Both the position numbers and the translations under genes were made by a program. Under the pieces are notes generated by a model. It saw only the letters and a program-made list of their open reading frames with translations. It searched no databases and had not been told where the DNA came from. 64,000 nt of DNA from Thauera aromatica K172 (GTDB taxonomy: Bacteria > Pseudomonadota > Gammaproteobacteria > Burkholderiales > Rhodocyclaceae), in the NCBI RefSeq assembly GCF_003030465.1, contig NZ_CP028339.1:3046041-3110040 (forward strand), written 5' to 3'. Positions 24,187 through 32,606 of this stretch are shown here, piece by piece; within the stretch, counting starts at the first letter, position 1, and every line of letters begins with the position of its first letter.

Positions 24187-24615
24187 ATGCGACAGCGCCG
24201 CCTGATGAACCAGATCAACGTCGTGCCCTACATCGACGTGATGCTGGTGCTGCTGGTAATCTTCATGGTCACCGCGCCGATGATCCAGCAAGGCACGATC
24301 AACGTCCCGTCCGCGGGTGCGGGCACCCCCCCGCCGCAAGCCGAGGCCATCTTCATCGAGGTCAAGACCGGCACGAGCGGGGGGCTAGCGCTAGCCCTGC
24401 GCCCCAGCACCAGCGGCAATTCGCTCCCGATCCGCAATGATCAGCTAGAAACTGCCCTGAAGGACGCAATCGCGAAGAACCCGGAGCAGACCTTCCTCGT
24501 CGCAGCCGAAAGCAAACTCGAATACCAGAAGGTAATCGACGTACTCGAGACTGCACGCAGCGCCGGGGTGCGCAAGATCAGCCTCGTCACCCAGAGTGCG
24601 ACGACCGCGAAATGA
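24187..24615 (+). CDS. tolR: Tol-Pal system protein TolR
   Basis: 142 residues. A cytoplasmic N-terminus ([20 protein letters not shown]) with the essential helix Asp in the ExbD/TolR motif, one membrane helix ([15 protein letters not shown]) and a periplasmic ExbD-like domain ([20 protein letters not shown]). It forms the stator with TolQ and binds peptidoglycan when activated. Its last codon overlaps tolA by 4 bases. Confidence 0.97.
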   Translation: MRQRRLMNQINVVPYIDVMLVLLVIFMVTAPMIQQGTINVPSAGAGTPPPQAEAIFIEVKTGTSGGLALALRPSTSGNSLPIRNDQLETALKDAIAKNPEQTFLVAAESKLEYQKVIDVLETARSAGVRKISLVTQSATTAK

Positions 24616-25568
24616 GGGATCACCCAGCACCATCCCGCCGTGAGGCGCCCGGCAAGTGGCAGTCACTAGGACTGGCCTTGGCTGTCCACGTGGGGCTTTT
24701 CCTGTTTCTGTTCTTCGGCGTGCGCTGGCAGAGCCCGCCACCGGCCGCGCTTGAGGTAGGGCTGACCTCAATGCCCGCGCAAACCGCCCTCCCCGCCGCA
24801 CGTCAGCAGCCGGAACCGAAACCCGAACCAAAGCCCGAACCGAAACCGGAGCCCAAGCCCGAACCGAAGCCTGAGCCGAAGCCTGAGCCGAAGCCCGAAC
24901 CCAAACCTGAGCCCAAGCCCGAACCGCCCAAGCCCGTGCCGGCCCCCAAGCCCGAAATCGTGACCAAGGCGCCGGAGAAAAAGCCCGAGCCCCCCAAACC
25001 CGCGCCGAAGCCCGAACCGAAGCCCAAGCCCGAACCCAAGCCGAAGCCCGAACCCAAGCCCGAGCCGAAGCCGAAACCGGAACCCAAGCCCGAGCCGAAG
25101 CCGAAACCGGAACCCAAGCCCGAGCCCAAGCCGCAGCCCAAGGCGGAACCGAAACCCGCTCCCCAGCCGGTCCAGGACGACTACATGGCGCAGCGCCTGG
25201 CGCAGGAAACCCGTCGCGCCGAGGAGGCCCGCCTCGACAACCTGCTGCGCCAGGAAGGCGCGCGCGCCGCCGCGGCGGGGAGCGCAGGCGACGTGGACCG
25301 CTACCGCGCAGCGATCGCCGGCAAGGTGCGCGGCAACCTGCTGCGTCCGCCCGGCCTGGCCGGCAACCCCGAAGCGGTGTTCGAGGTCGACCAGCTGCCC
25401 AGCGGCGAAGTGCTCAACGTGCGCCTGAAGCGCTCGTCGGGTGTGCCGGCGCTGGACGATGCGATCGAGCGCGCGATCCGGAGATCGAGCCCCTTGCCGC
25501 TACCCGAAAACCGCAACCTGTTCCAGCGCACGCTGGAGCTGAAATTCCGCCCGCTGGCGGACGATTGA
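24612..25568 (+). CDS. tolA: Tol-Pal system protein TolA with a Lys-Pro-Glu-Pro repeat linker
   Basis: 318 residues. A short cytoplasmic start, a membrane helix ([20 protein letters not shown]), then about 115 residues composed almost wholly of KPEP/EPKP repeats (roughly residues 68-185, nt 24815-25160), and a C-terminal TolA domain ([20 protein letters not shown] and [20 protein letters not shown]). Classical TolA has a long Ala/Lys-rich helical stalk; here that stalk is replaced by a TonB-like polyproline rod. It links TolQR to TolB/Pal across the periplasm. The near-perfect DNA repeats make length changes by slippage likely. Confidence 0.95.
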   Translation: MRDHPAPSRREAPGKWQSLGLALAVHVGLFLFLFFGVRWQSPPPAALEVGLTSMPAQTALPAARQQPEPKPEPKPEPKPEPKPEPKPEPKPEPKPEPKPEPKPEPPKPVPAPKPEIVTKAPEKKPEPPKPAPKPEPKPKPEPKPKPEPKPEPKPKPEPKPEPKPKPEPKPEPKPQPKAEPKPAPQPVQDDYMAQRLAQETRRAEEARLDNLLRQEGARAAAAGSAGDVDRYRAAIAGKVRGNLLRPPGLAGNPEAVFEVDQLPSGEVLNVRLKRSSGVPALDDAIERAIRRSSPLPLPENRNLFQRTLELKFRPLADD

Positions 25569-25608
25569 GTCCGCCATGTCTATAATCCGCGGCTGGAGCC
25601 GAACCACC

Positions 25609-26886
25609 ATGAAGAATCCCCTTTCCGCCTTCCGCCTGCTCGTCGCCACCTTGCTCGCCGGCCTCGCATTCGCCGCCCACGCCCAGCTCTCGATCGAGAT
25701 CACCGGCGCCGGCGCCGCGCGTTTCCCGGTGGCGATCCCGATCTTCGAAAACGAAGGCCGCCTGCCGCAGAGCGTAACCGACGTGGTGCGCGCCGACCTC
25801 GAGCGCAGCGGCCTGTTCAGCCTCGTCGACCTCGGCCCGCTGCCGCTGCCCGAGGCGGTGCGCCCCGATCTCGCCGCGCTGCGCGGGCGCGGCGCCGACG
25901 CGGTGCTGACCGGCACCCTCGCGCCGCTCGCCGATGGCCGCTACGAAGCGCGCTTCCGCCTCTTCGACACCCAGAAGCAGCTCGAGCTGGGGGCGATGGC
26001 GCTGCCGATGAGCCCGGCGCAGAACCGCCTCATCGGCCACCGCATCGCCGACTTCGTCTACGAGAAGCTCACCGGCCTGCCCGGCTACTTCGCCACCCGC
26101 ATCGCCTACGTGGTCAAGACCGGGCCGAACTTCGAACTCCAGGTCGCCGACGCCGACGGCATGAATTCCGCCACCGCGCTGCGCTCGCGCGAGCCGATCA
26201 TCTCGCCGGCGTGGTCGCCCGACGGCCAGCGCCTGGCCTACGTCTCCTTCGAGCAGAAGAAGCCGATCATCTACGTCCATGCGCTGGCCACCGGCCAGCG
26301 CCGCGTGGTGGCCAACTTCAAGGGCTCGAACTCGGCCCCGGCGTGGTCGCCCGACGGCAGCCAGCTCGCCGTGGTGCTGACCAAGGACGGCCAGTCGCAG
26401 CTCTACGCGCTCGGCGCCGACGGCTCCGGCGTGCGCCGCCTGGCCCAGTCCTCCGGCATCGACACCGAGCCGTTCTGGGGTACCGACGGCCACATCTACT
26501 TCACTTCCGATCGCGGCGGCAGCCCGCAGATCTACCGCATTCCCGCCAGCGGCGGCAACGCCGAACGGGTGAGCTTCGACGGCAACTACAATGTTTCGCC
26601 GCGTCTGTCGGGCGACGGCAAGCTGCTTGCCTTCATCACCCGCAACGCCGGCCGCTTCCAGGTGGCCGCGCTCGACCTCGCCAGCCGGCAGACCACGATC
26701 CTCACCGATTCGGCACGCGACGAATCGCCCAGCTTCGCCCCCAACGGCCGCATGATCCTCTACGCCACCGACAGCGGTGGCCGGGGCGTGCTGTCGGCGG
26801 TGTCGACCGACGGGCGCATCCGTCAGCGACTGACGGTGCAGGCCGCCGATGTCCGCGAACCCGCCTGGGGTCCGCAGATCCGGTAA
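25609..26886 (+). CDS. tolB: Periplasmic Tol-Pal protein TolB
   Basis: 425 residues from ATG 25609; the frame is open upstream but MKNPLSAFRLLVATLLAGLA with cleavage after AHA is the signal peptide. The N-terminal domain (LSIEITGAGAARFPVAIPIF) and a six-bladed WD40-like propeller (repeats of PAWSPDGQRLAYVSFEQKKP, APAWSPDGSQLAVVLTKDGQ, SPRLSGDGKLLAFITRNAGR, SPSFAPNGRMILYATDSGGR) match TolB. It shuttles between Pal and TolA. Slight overlap of regulatory signals with tolA; same operon. Confidence 0.98.
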   Translation: MKNPLSAFRLLVATLLAGLAFAAHAQLSIEITGAGAARFPVAIPIFENEGRLPQSVTDVVRADLERSGLFSLVDLGPLPLPEAVRPDLAALRGRGADAVLTGTLAPLADGRYEARFRLFDTQKQLELGAMALPMSPAQNRLIGHRIADFVYEKLTGLPGYFATRIAYVVKTGPNFELQVADADGMNSATALRSREPIISPAWSPDGQRLAYVSFEQKKPIIYVHALATGQRRVVANFKGSNSAPAWSPDGSQLAVVLTKDGQSQLYALGADGSGVRRLAQSSGIDTEPFWGTDGHIYFTSDRGGSPQIYRIPASGGNAERVSFDGNYNVSPRLSGDGKLLAFITRNAGRFQVAALDLASRQTTILTDSARDESPSFAPNGRMILYATDSGGRGVLSAVSTDGRIRQRLTVQAADVREPAWGPQIR

Positions 26887-26951
26887 CGACAACGCGGCGC
26901 AAACGCCGCACCCCTCTGCTGTCTTCACAACACAAGTACTGGAGCACTCTC

Positions 26952-27464
26952 ATGAAGAAACTCGCCCTCCCCGCCCTGCTCGCCCTGGCCCTCGCCGCGT
27001 GCTCGAGCACCGGTCCCGAAACCACCGGAGCTTCGGTCGAAGACCGCGGCGCCGGCGTCGCCACCGTGACCGCCCCGGGCGCTGCGGGTAGCGGCATCGC
27101 CGCGCTCACCGACCCCAACAACATCCTCTCCAAGCGCAACGTGTTCTTCGACTTCGACAGCTTCGTCATCAAGCCCGAAGCCCGTCCGCTGATCGAAGCC
27201 CACGCCCGCTTCCTGGTGCAGAACCCGCAGATGAAGATGCTCGTCCAGGGCAACACCGACGAGCGCGGCAGCCGCGAATACAACCTCGCCCTGGGCCAGA
27301 AGCGCGCCGACGTCGTCAAGCAGGCGCTGATGCTGCTGGGCGCGCGCGAAGCGCAGATCGAGTCGGTCAGCCTGGGTGAAGAGAAGCCGCGTTGCGACGA
27401 CCGCACCGAGGCCTGCTATGCCCAGAACCGCCGCGGCGAAATGCTCTACTCCGGCGAGTTCTAA
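26952..27464 (+). CDS. pal: Peptidoglycan-associated outer-membrane lipoprotein Pal
   Basis: 170 residues. Lipoprotein signal with lipobox ALAAC (Cys ~17), a short disordered linker, and a complete OmpA-like peptidoglycan-binding domain: NVFFDFDSFVIKPEARPLIE, LVQGNTDERGSREYNLALGQ and KRADVVKQALMLLGA, with the Asp and Arg residues that bind meso-diaminopimelate. It anchors the outer membrane to peptidoglycan and meets TolB. It lies two bases before cpoB. Confidence 0.98.
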   Translation: MKKLALPALLALALAACSSTGPETTGASVEDRGAGVATVTAPGAAGSGIAALTDPNNILSKRNVFFDFDSFVIKPEARPLIEAHARFLVQNPQMKMLVQGNTDERGSREYNLALGQKRADVVKQALMLLGAREAQIESVSLGEEKPRCDDRTEACYAQNRRGEMLYSGEF

Positions 27465-27465
27465 A

Positions 27466-28179
27466 ATGAAGCGCCTTCTGCCGCTGGCGGCATTCCTCAC
27501 CTTCGCTTCCGTCGGCCCGGCGCACGCCCAGCTGTTCGGGGGCGACACGGAAGCCCGCAACCAGATCCATCAGCTGCGCCAGGACGTCCAGGGCCAGCTC
27601 GAAACCACCGGCCGCGGCCAGCTCGAACTCGCGATGCAGAACGAGCAGCTGCGCGCCGAGGTGGCGCGCCTGCGCGGCCAGATCGAGTTGCTGACGAACG
27701 AGGTGGAAACGCTCAAGCAGCGGCAGAAGGATTTCTACGTCGATCTCGACGCGCGTCTGCGCCAGATCGAAACCGGCGCCCCCGCCGCACGGGCGGGCGG
27801 CGACCCGGCGGCGGAGTCCGCCGACTACGAGGCCGCCCTGAACCTGCTCAAGGAAGGCAAGCACCAGGACGCGCTCACCGCCTTCGACACTTTCCTCACC
27901 CGCTACCCGAACGGCAGCTTCAGCGCCGGCGCCCACTTCTGGGCCGGCAACGCCGCCCTCCAGGGTCGCGATACCGCCAGCGCCAACAAGCATTTCAATG
28001 CCGTGCTGCAGAACTGGCCGCAGGACAACGTCGCCCCCGACGCCATGCTCGGGCTGGCCAACAGCCAGCAGGCGATGGGCGATGCCGCCGCCGCACGCCG
28101 CACGCTGCAGGGCTTGGTCGAGCGCTACCCGCAGAGCAACGCCGCCCAGGTCGCACGCCAGCGCCTGAGCGCCCGCTGA
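27466..28179 (+). CDS. cpoB: Cell division coordinator CpoB (YbgF)
   Basis: 237 residues. Signal peptide (MKRLLPLAAFLTFASVGPAH AQ), an N-terminal trimeric coiled coil (QIHQLRQDVQGQLETTGRGQ through LTNEVETLKQRQKD), a linker, and C-terminal TPR repeats (YEAALNLLKEGKHQDALTAF, GAHFWAGNAALQGRDTASAN, MLGLANSQQAMGDAAAARRT). CpoB links the Tol machine with PBP1B during septation. ATG is two bases after the pal stop. The end of the tol block; queE follows immediately. Confidence 0.95.
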   Translation: MKRLLPLAAFLTFASVGPAHAQLFGGDTEARNQIHQLRQDVQGQLETTGRGQLELAMQNEQLRAEVARLRGQIELLTNEVETLKQRQKDFYVDLDARLRQIETGAPAARAGGDPAAESADYEAALNLLKEGKHQDALTAFDTFLTRYPNGSFSAGAHFWAGNAALQGRDTASANKHFNAVLQNWPQDNVAPDAMLGLANSQQAMGDAAAARRTLQGLVERYPQSNAAQVARQRLSAR

Positions 28180-28183
28180 GCGC

Positions 28184-28855
28184 ATGCCGCCGATCGAGAC
28201 CGGGGCGGACGCCACCGTCCGTCTGCGCATCACCGAAATCTTTGCCTCGCTCCAGGGCGAATCGAGCCGGGTCGGGCTGCCCACCGTCTTCGTCCGCCTC
28301 ACCGGCTGCCCGCTGCGCTGCACCTGGTGCGATACCGCCTACGCCTTCAGCGGCGGCAGCCCCCGCAGCGTCGACGACATCCTCGCCGAAGTCGCCCGCC
28401 ATGGCCTGCGCCACGTCTGCGTGACCGGCGGCGAGCCGCTCGCGCAGAAGGGCTGCCCGGCGCTGCTCACCGCGCTGTGCGACGCCGGCCATTCGGTGTC
28501 GCTGGAGACCAGCGGCGCGCTCGACATCGGCGGCGTCGATGCGCGCGTGTCGCGCATCATGGACCTCAAGGCACCGGGCTCGGGCGAAGCCGCGAAGAAC
28601 CGCTACGCCAACCTCGCCCTGCTCAACGCGCACGACGAACTCAAGATCGTGCTCGCCGATGCTGCCGACTACGAATGGGCGAAGCGGCAGATCGCCGAGC
28701 ACGCCCTCGCCGAACGCTGCCCCGTGCTGCTGTCGCCGGTGGCGGGCAGCCTCGCCCCCGCCGAACTCGCCGGCTGGATCGTGCGCGACCGCCTCCCGGT
28801 GCGCTTCCAGCTGCAGCTGCACAAGATCCTGTGGGACGACGCCCGCGGGCGCTGA
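28184..28855 (+). CDS. queE: 7-carboxy-7-deazaguanine synthase QueE
   Basis: 223 residues. A short radical SAM protein: [20 protein letters not shown], then the cluster motif [10 protein letters not shown] (CxxxCxxC), [13 protein letters not shown] and LETSGALDI. It converts 6-carboxy-tetrahydropterin to 7-carboxy-7-deazaguanine in queuosine biosynthesis. It starts four bases after cpoB, an arrangement common in betaproteobacteria. queC follows after 79 bases. Confidence 0.96.
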   Translation: MPPIETGADATVRLRITEIFASLQGESSRVGLPTVFVRLTGCPLRCTWCDTAYAFSGGSPRSVDDILAEVARHGLRHVCVTGGEPLAQKGCPALLTALCDAGHSVSLETSGALDIGGVDARVSRIMDLKAPGSGEAAKNRYANLALLNAHDELKIVLADAADYEWAKRQIAEHALAERCPVLLSPVAGSLAPAELAGWIVRDRLPVRFQLQLHKILWDDARGR

Positions 28856-28934
28856 ACGCCCTCGCCGCCCTGCGCTGCCGGGCCCACGGCAGCCGGCTCC
28901 GCCGGCCGTTTCCGACTTCCTGGAGCCTCGCCTC

Positions 28935-29636
28935 ATGAACACGCCTCCCCGCGCCGTCGTCCTTCTCTCCGGCGGCCTCGATTCCGCCACCTGCCTTGCG
29001 ATCGCCCGCGACCAGGGATTCGAGACCTACGCCCTGTCGGTCGCCTACGGCCAGCGCCACGCCGCCGAACTGACCGCCTCGAAGCGGGTCGCCGACGCCC
29101 TCGGCGCAAAGGAACACCGCCTGGCGCGGGTCAACCTGGGCCAGTTCGGCGGCTCGGCGCTCACCGACCCCGCCATCGCCGTGCCCGAGGACGAAGGCGC
29201 CGTGGGGGAGTCCGCCATTCCAGTCACCTACGTGCCGGCACGCAACACGGTGATGCTGTCGATCGCGCTGGCCTGGGCGGAAGTGCTCGGCGCCAGCGAC
29301 ATCTTCGTCGGAGTCAACGCGGTGGACTATTCCGGCTACCCCGACTGCCGCCCCGAGTTCATCGCAGCCTTCGAGGCCATGGCCAACCTCGCCACCCGGG
29401 CGGCCGTCGAAGGCGCCCGCCTGCGCATCCACGCGCCGCTGATCGCGCTGTCGAAAGCGGACATCATCCGCCGCGGCAGCGCGCTCGGCGTGGACTACGG
29501 CCTCACCGTGACCTGCTACCAGGCCGACGACGCCGGCCGCGCCTGCGGCCGCTGCGAGGCCTGCCGCCTGCGCGCCGCCGGCTTCACCGCCGCCGCCATC
29601 GACGACCCGACGCCCTACCAGCCACCCCTCGCCTGA
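28935..29636 (+). CDS. queC: 7-cyano-7-deazaguanine synthase QueC
   Basis: 233 residues from ATG 28935. An N-type ATP pyrophosphatase with PP-loop [20 protein letters not shown], substrate region [20 protein letters not shown] and [16 protein letters not shown], and the four-Cys zinc site near the C-terminus ([19 protein letters not shown]). It makes preQ0 from 7-carboxy-7-deazaguanine using ATP and ammonia. Forms a queuosine pair with queE. The next gene is tRNA-Lys. Confidence 0.97.
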   Translation: MNTPPRAVVLLSGGLDSATCLAIARDQGFETYALSVAYGQRHAAELTASKRVADALGAKEHRLARVNLGQFGGSALTDPAIAVPEDEGAVGESAIPVTYVPARNTVMLSIALAWAEVLGASDIFVGVNAVDYSGYPDCRPEFIAAFEAMANLATRAAVEGARLRIHAPLIALSKADIIRRGSALGVDYGLTVTCYQADDAGRACGRCEACRLRAAGFTAAAIDDPTPYQPPLA

Positions 29637-29668
29637 AGCACACACGCGCTGCAGACGGCATTCCGCTG

Positions 29669-29697
29669 TTGACGCATCGACAGCCATCCACTATGAT
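29669..29697 (+). promoter_or_regulatory. Sigma-70 promoter of tRNA-Lys
   Basis: TTGACG (29669-29674) and TATGAT (29692-29697) are separated by 17 bases, 15 bases before the tRNA. Close to ideal housekeeping spacing and sequence. Confidence 0.8.
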
Positions 29698-29712
29698 TCG
29701 CGCTCGTTTTTC

Positions 29713-29788
29713 GGGTCGTTAGCTCAGTTGGTAGAGCAGCGGACTTTTAATCCGTTGGTCGCAGGTTCGAGTCCCGCACGGCCTACCA
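29713..29788 (+). tRNA. tRNA-Lys (anticodon TTT)
   Basis: A 76-base cloverleaf including an encoded CCA. The D arm is AGCTCAGTTGGTAGAGC, the anticodon stem-loop CGGACTTTTAATCCG with TTT, and the T arm CAGGTTCGAGTCCCG. The acceptor stem closes as GGGTCGT/ACGGCCT with G-T wobbles. Its 3' 50 bases are the attL copy of the integrative element, so the gene is kept whole by the element. Confidence 0.97.
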
Positions 29789-29794
29789 AGAAAA
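29739..29794 (+). repeat. attL (3' half of tRNA-Lys)
   Basis: Begins at GCGGACTTTTAATCCGTTGG in the anticodon stem and ends six bases after CCA. It differs from attR at the 23rd base (G versus T) and the 28th base (T versus C). Here the sequence completes a functional tRNA. Confidence 0.92.
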
Positions 29795-29804
29795 TCAGGC
29801 ACTT

Positions 29805-29832
29805 AGGCCAATCCTTCGGGGTTGGCCTTTTT
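29805..29832 (+). terminator. Terminator after tRNA-Lys
   Basis: Stem AGGCCAA / TTGGCCT with a ten-base loop (TCCTTCGGGG) followed by TTTT. Lies just inside attL, so it belongs to the element and would end tRNA transcription. Confidence 0.75.
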
Positions 29833-29846
29833 GCTTTCCGGCCTCA

Positions 29847-29885
29847 TGTAGCCACCATGTAGCCAAATCCGGGCAGTGTAGCCAC
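29847..29885. repeat. Integrase arm-type repeats, left end
   Basis: TGTAGCCA occurs three times in direct orientation (29847, 29858 and 29877). The same octamer occurs at the right end in both orientations. Tyrosine integrases bind such short arm sites flanking att. Confidence 0.65.
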
Positions 29886-30254
29886 CGCGCAGCCACGCGG
29901 CCGGCCTCGCTGGTGCAGCGTGCGAACTCTCCCAGCGCCAGCGGTCAAGCGGGTCCTTCCGAGCCGTCCCCGCCGCGGGTAGTTCGAACCCCGGCGCTCC
30001 GCCAGCGCCAGAAAGTTGCCAGGGGTTAATCGGGTTAAGTTTCTGCGGCGGCGGCCTTCACTGCCTGCCCAGCTCGCGGGGCGCAACCAGCACATGCATT
30101 AACAGAACCCCCCTTGGAATAATTCTCAATTAGCCAGAGGGCACGGTTCGAATTACCCGCGGCGGGGACGGCTCGGAAGGACCCGGAAGCCTCCCGGCCT
30201 GGTGCAGCAGGATGGGGCGGCGATGCGGAAGGCTGCCGCACCCATTCCACCGCG
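29886..30254. other. Non-coding left end of the element with a 40-bp inverted repeat
   Basis: Two 40-base arms, 29951-29990 (GGGTCCTTCCGAGCCGTCCC then CGCCGCGGGTAGTTCGAACC) and 30145-30184 as its reverse complement with one mismatch, enclose 154 bases. No convincing gene is present: the open frames here have no coding character. It could be an origin, a termination or recombination site, or a structured RNA. Confidence 0.7.
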
Positions 30255-30758
30255 TCAGCTCTTCCCGCTCCAGCGGCGGCGGGCGAACTCGGCCAGCAGC
30301 ACCGCTTCGGCCTGGTCGTGCGTCGGTCCTTTGGGTCGAGGCCAGCCAGCCAGGCCGGGCACAAGGTCGATTGCCTTCCTGATGCTCTCGGCCTTGTCGC
30401 TGGTCAGGCCGAAGGCGCGCTTCCAGGCCTGCGGGGCCGCGTAGTCGGTCGGCACCGCCAGCGCGGACAGCACGCCTTCCACGGCTCCGAAGGCACGGCC
30501 GAAGGTGAAGATGCTCGGCGCACCCTGTCCGGGCCGGCTCGCTACCTGCTCCAGCACGCACAAGGCGAAGGGCGCGCCGCCGGTCGCTTCGGTGATGCCC
30601 TCCAGCCAGGCGCGGACTTCGCGGCCCGACACGCGCCGGCTCTTGCCGTGCGGCTCGGTCGGCATCGTCACCACGTCGACCAGCCGGCCGGCGTCAGTCA
30701 GCACGGCCAGCGCACCAGATAGACCGGGGTCGATACCCAGGAAAAGGCGGGCGCTCAT
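30255..30758 (-). CDS. RuvC-like Holliday junction resolvase
   Basis: 167 residues. RNase H fold of the RuvC type: GIDPGLSGALAVLTDAGRLV with the first Asp, CVLEQVASRPGQGAPSIFTF with the Glu, FGRAFGAVEGVLSALAVPTD, and a C-terminal THDQAEAVLLAEFARRRW with the last acidic pair. It would cut branched DNA, resolving replication or recombination intermediates of the element. It starts in a 4-base overlap with the exonuclease gene. Phage- and island-borne RuvC-like enzymes are common; which junction it prefers is unknown. Confidence 0.82.
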   Translation of the reverse strand: MSARLFLGIDPGLSGALAVLTDAGRLVDVVTMPTEPHGKSRRVSGREVRAWLEGITEATGGAPFALCVLEQVASRPGQGAPSIFTFGRAFGAVEGVLSALAVPTDYAAPQAWKRAFGLTSDKAESIRKAIDLVPGLAGWPRPKGPTHDQAEAVLLAEFARRRWSGKS

Positions 30759-31474
30759 GCCGCAACCCCTCCCAGCATCGGCGCGAGGCGGTGCCAGATG
30801 CCGCGCACGGCTTCCACGTCTCCGGCGCAGTAGGTCGCCACCCGTTCCAGGTCGCCGGCCTTCCACCACTGCCACGCTTGCGAGCCGTTGCCCTCGGCCT
30901 TCGGGTCGGGCAGCGCCAGGGCACGGCACAGGGCTTGCAGGCTGATGCGCTCGCGGTAGCCTGCCCACGCCATCATGCTGCAGCCGTATTCCCTGCCGGC
31001 CCGGGCATTCGGGCCGGGCAGCGGGAAGGGCGGGCGCAGGCCGTGCACGATACAGCGTCGCCACAGGAAGCCCAGGTCGAAGGCGGCATTGTGCGCGATG
31101 AAGTACGGCGCATCCGGCCAGATGGTGCGGCCTTCGGCGCTGGTGACGGCTCCGGCGGCGGTCCAGTCCTGCACCACCTCGAAGAAGCGGCGCAATAGCT
31201 CGGCTTCGGCCTGGTCGGTCGTGCGGGTCAGCACCAGCGGGGGCGCGTCGTCGTCGCGTGCAAGCCCGATGGCGATAACCTGCCCGGCGGCTCCGTCCAG
31301 GGCGGTGCGGCCGATGGCCTCCAGCGCGGCGGCTTCGCCCTCGGTCTCGTGCCAAGCGGCAACAGTCTCGGGCTTCTTGTAGTTGGCCGGCGGGCGGATG
31401 CCGGCGCGGATTGCGGCAATGGTGTCCGCGTCCTCGGTCGGCGCGGTCTCGATGTCCAGATAGATGATGGTCAT
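30755..31474 (-). CDS. DEDD-type 3'-5' exonuclease
   Basis: 239 residues from ATG 31474. Motif I is MTIIYLDIETAPTEDA, motif II is APYFIAHNAAFDLGFLWRRC, and motif III is RVATYCAGDVEAVRGIWHRL, giving the DEDD residues of the DnaQ/RNase D superfamily. The insert KKPETVAAWHETEGEAAALE is usual in the phage-encoded subfamily. Probably processes DNA ends or primes recombination with the SSB-like protein upstream. Coupled by overlap to the resolvase gene. Confidence 0.85.
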   Translation of the reverse strand: MTIIYLDIETAPTEDADTIAAIRAGIRPPANYKKPETVAAWHETEGEAAALEAIGRTALDGAAGQVIAIGLARDDDAPPLVLTRTTDQAEAELLRRFFEVVQDWTAAGAVTSAEGRTIWPDAPYFIAHNAAFDLGFLWRRCIVHGLRPPFPLPGPNARAGREYGCSMMAWAGYRERISLQALCRALALPDPKAEGNGSQAWQWWKAGDLERVATYCAGDVEAVRGIWHRLAPMLGGVAA

Positions 31475-31531
31475 GGCTTGGGTCTCCAGGCGCACGCCAG
31501 CCCGTGCGGGCCGGCGGCGCGTTGTGTGGGG

Positions 31532-32227
31532 TCAGAAGGGGATGTCGTCTTCGAAGTCTGCGAAGCCAGCGCCAGCGGGTGCATACGTCTGCGCAGGGGC
31601 GGCGGGGGCCGGGGGCTGTGCGCTCAGGGCTGGTGCAGGGGCGGGCCTCGATGCGACCGGCGCAGGCAGGCTCACAGACTTGGGCGCGCTGGCGGCCTGG
31701 TACTCGGGCGAGGCGCTGATGGTCTCCTGCAGGCGCGAGGACAGCCCGGCAAAGACGTTCCAGTCTGGCGCGGACAAGTCGAACAGCACGGCCGCGTCAG
31801 CCAGCTCGGGCGCGCTCATGCCCTTCGGGACGGGCGACACGCTCAGGATGTTGGCGTACTGCTTGCCGGCGCGCTCGATGTGCACCAGATTCAGCATGCA
31901 AGGCGCGTTCAGCAGCTTCCCCACATTAAAGGCGCGCAGCTCTTCATCGGTGAAGGCGCGGCCTCGCCACTGCTCCAGGAAGGCGCGCAGTTGCGCTTTC
32001 TTGTGCAGGCTCGCGGTCATGCGGCGGCTCACCCGGTGCGGGGTGCCGTCGCTGCGCAGCTCGGCAAGCTCGAACGTCAGCAGGATTTTCGGCTGCGTCT
32101 TGGTCTCGCCCTGGTAGGTCGATTCCTGCGAACCCAGGTCGATGACGGCGCAGCAGCGGGCAGCGGTCGCGCCAGCGGGGGGAAGCTCGAACTCGGTCGA
32201 GTCGGTTGCGGTGATGGTCAGTGCCAT
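31532..32227 (-). CDS. Single-stranded DNA-binding-like protein
   Basis: 231 residues from ATG 32227. The first ~170 residues are a compact beta-rich domain (ALTITATDSTEFELPPAGAT, CCAVIDLGSQESTYQGETKT, KILLTFELAELRSDGTPHRV). A Pro/Ala-rich linker and a terminal acidic tip (AGFADFEDDIPF) follow. That tip is the hallmark by which SSB recruits DNA-repair enzymes. The domain resembles phage proteins (DUF669-type) that replace SSB. Functional role inferred from the tail and its exonuclease and resolvase neighbours. Confidence 0.72.
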   Translation of the reverse strand: MALTITATDSTEFELPPAGATAARCCAVIDLGSQESTYQGETKTQPKILLTFELAELRSDGTPHRVSRRMTASLHKKAQLRAFLEQWRGRAFTDEELRAFNVGKLLNAPCMLNLVHIERAGKQYANILSVSPVPKGMSAPELADAAVLFDLSAPDWNVFAGLSSRLQETISASPEYQAASAPKSVSLPAPVASRPAPAPALSAQPPAPAAPAQTYAPAGAGFADFEDDIPF

Positions 32228-32294
32228 TTCAGATGCTCCAGAAGGGGGAATGGTCGGCTCGGTCTTGGTCTCGGTCTGGTGGTGTTCATCCTGG

Positions 32295-32606
32295 TCACGG
32301 ACCAAGGGCCGGATGCAGCCGGAAGCCGGCGCAGCTCTCGCCCTGGTCGGCGGGCAGTCGGCGCAGCGGGTGATGCTCGCCATAGGCCGGCAGCAGGTCG
32401 GGCCGGTCGGCGCTGGCGCAGTAGCCGAGGGCACGGCCGGGGCGGGCGAAGTGGGCGCACCAGCGGCAGCGGGGCGGGGTCGAGTGTTTTCCCGTTTTTC
32501 CCGTTTCGGTCCGTTTCGGGAACTCCGGGATTTCCCGTTTTTCCCGCCCCCCGTATACGGGGCGGGAAAGAACGGGACGAACGGGAAGGGTTTTCAGGAA
32601 AGCCAT
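32295..32606 (-). CDS. Small Cys-rich protein of unknown function
   Basis: 103 residues from ATG 32606. Residues 47-92 hold CRWCAHFARPGRALGYCA and a later ESCAGFR, giving four Cys (CxxC, C, C) that could bind one zinc ion. The N-terminal 40 residues are encoded by a stretch of repeats of CCCGTTTTTCCCG on the plus strand. That part may owe its sequence to a DNA-level function. It overlaps the primase gene by 13 bases and is followed by the SSB-like gene. Not recognised. Confidence 0.55.
   Translation of the reverse strand: MAFLKTLPVRPVLSRPVYGGREKREIPEFPKRTETGKTGKHSTPPRCRWCAHFARPGRALGYCASADRPDLLPAYGEHHPLRRLPADQGESCAGFRLHPALGP
32491..32569. repeat. Iteron-like repeats and palindrome inside the small Cys-rich gene
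   Basis: CCCGTTTTTCCCG occurs at 32491 and 32534, CCGTTTCGG at 32501 and 32511, and a palindrome CCCCGTATACGGGG with C/G-rich flanks lies at about 32548-32561. A related reverse-oriented run (GGGGAAAAGCGGGAAAATCC) occurs at about 35353. The array sits at the end of the primase gene, a place where replicative islands often carry their origin. Confidence 0.5.

Noticed and set aside
24803-25141. Gly-rich antisense frame over the tolA repeats
   Set aside because: It is only the reverse reading of the KPEP codons.
24815-25160. Short tandem DNA repeats considered as a CRISPR or minisatellite array
   Set aside because: They encode the in-frame tolA linker and have no spacer structure.
29847-29885. 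Three TGTAGCCA copies considered as a CRISPR-like array
   Set aside because: Too short, irregular spacing, no cas genes; better explained as integrase arm sites.
29844-30095. 83-codon minus-strand frame in the left end of the island
   Set aside because: No ribosome-binding site, Arg-rich composition, and it overlaps the arm repeats and inverted repeat.
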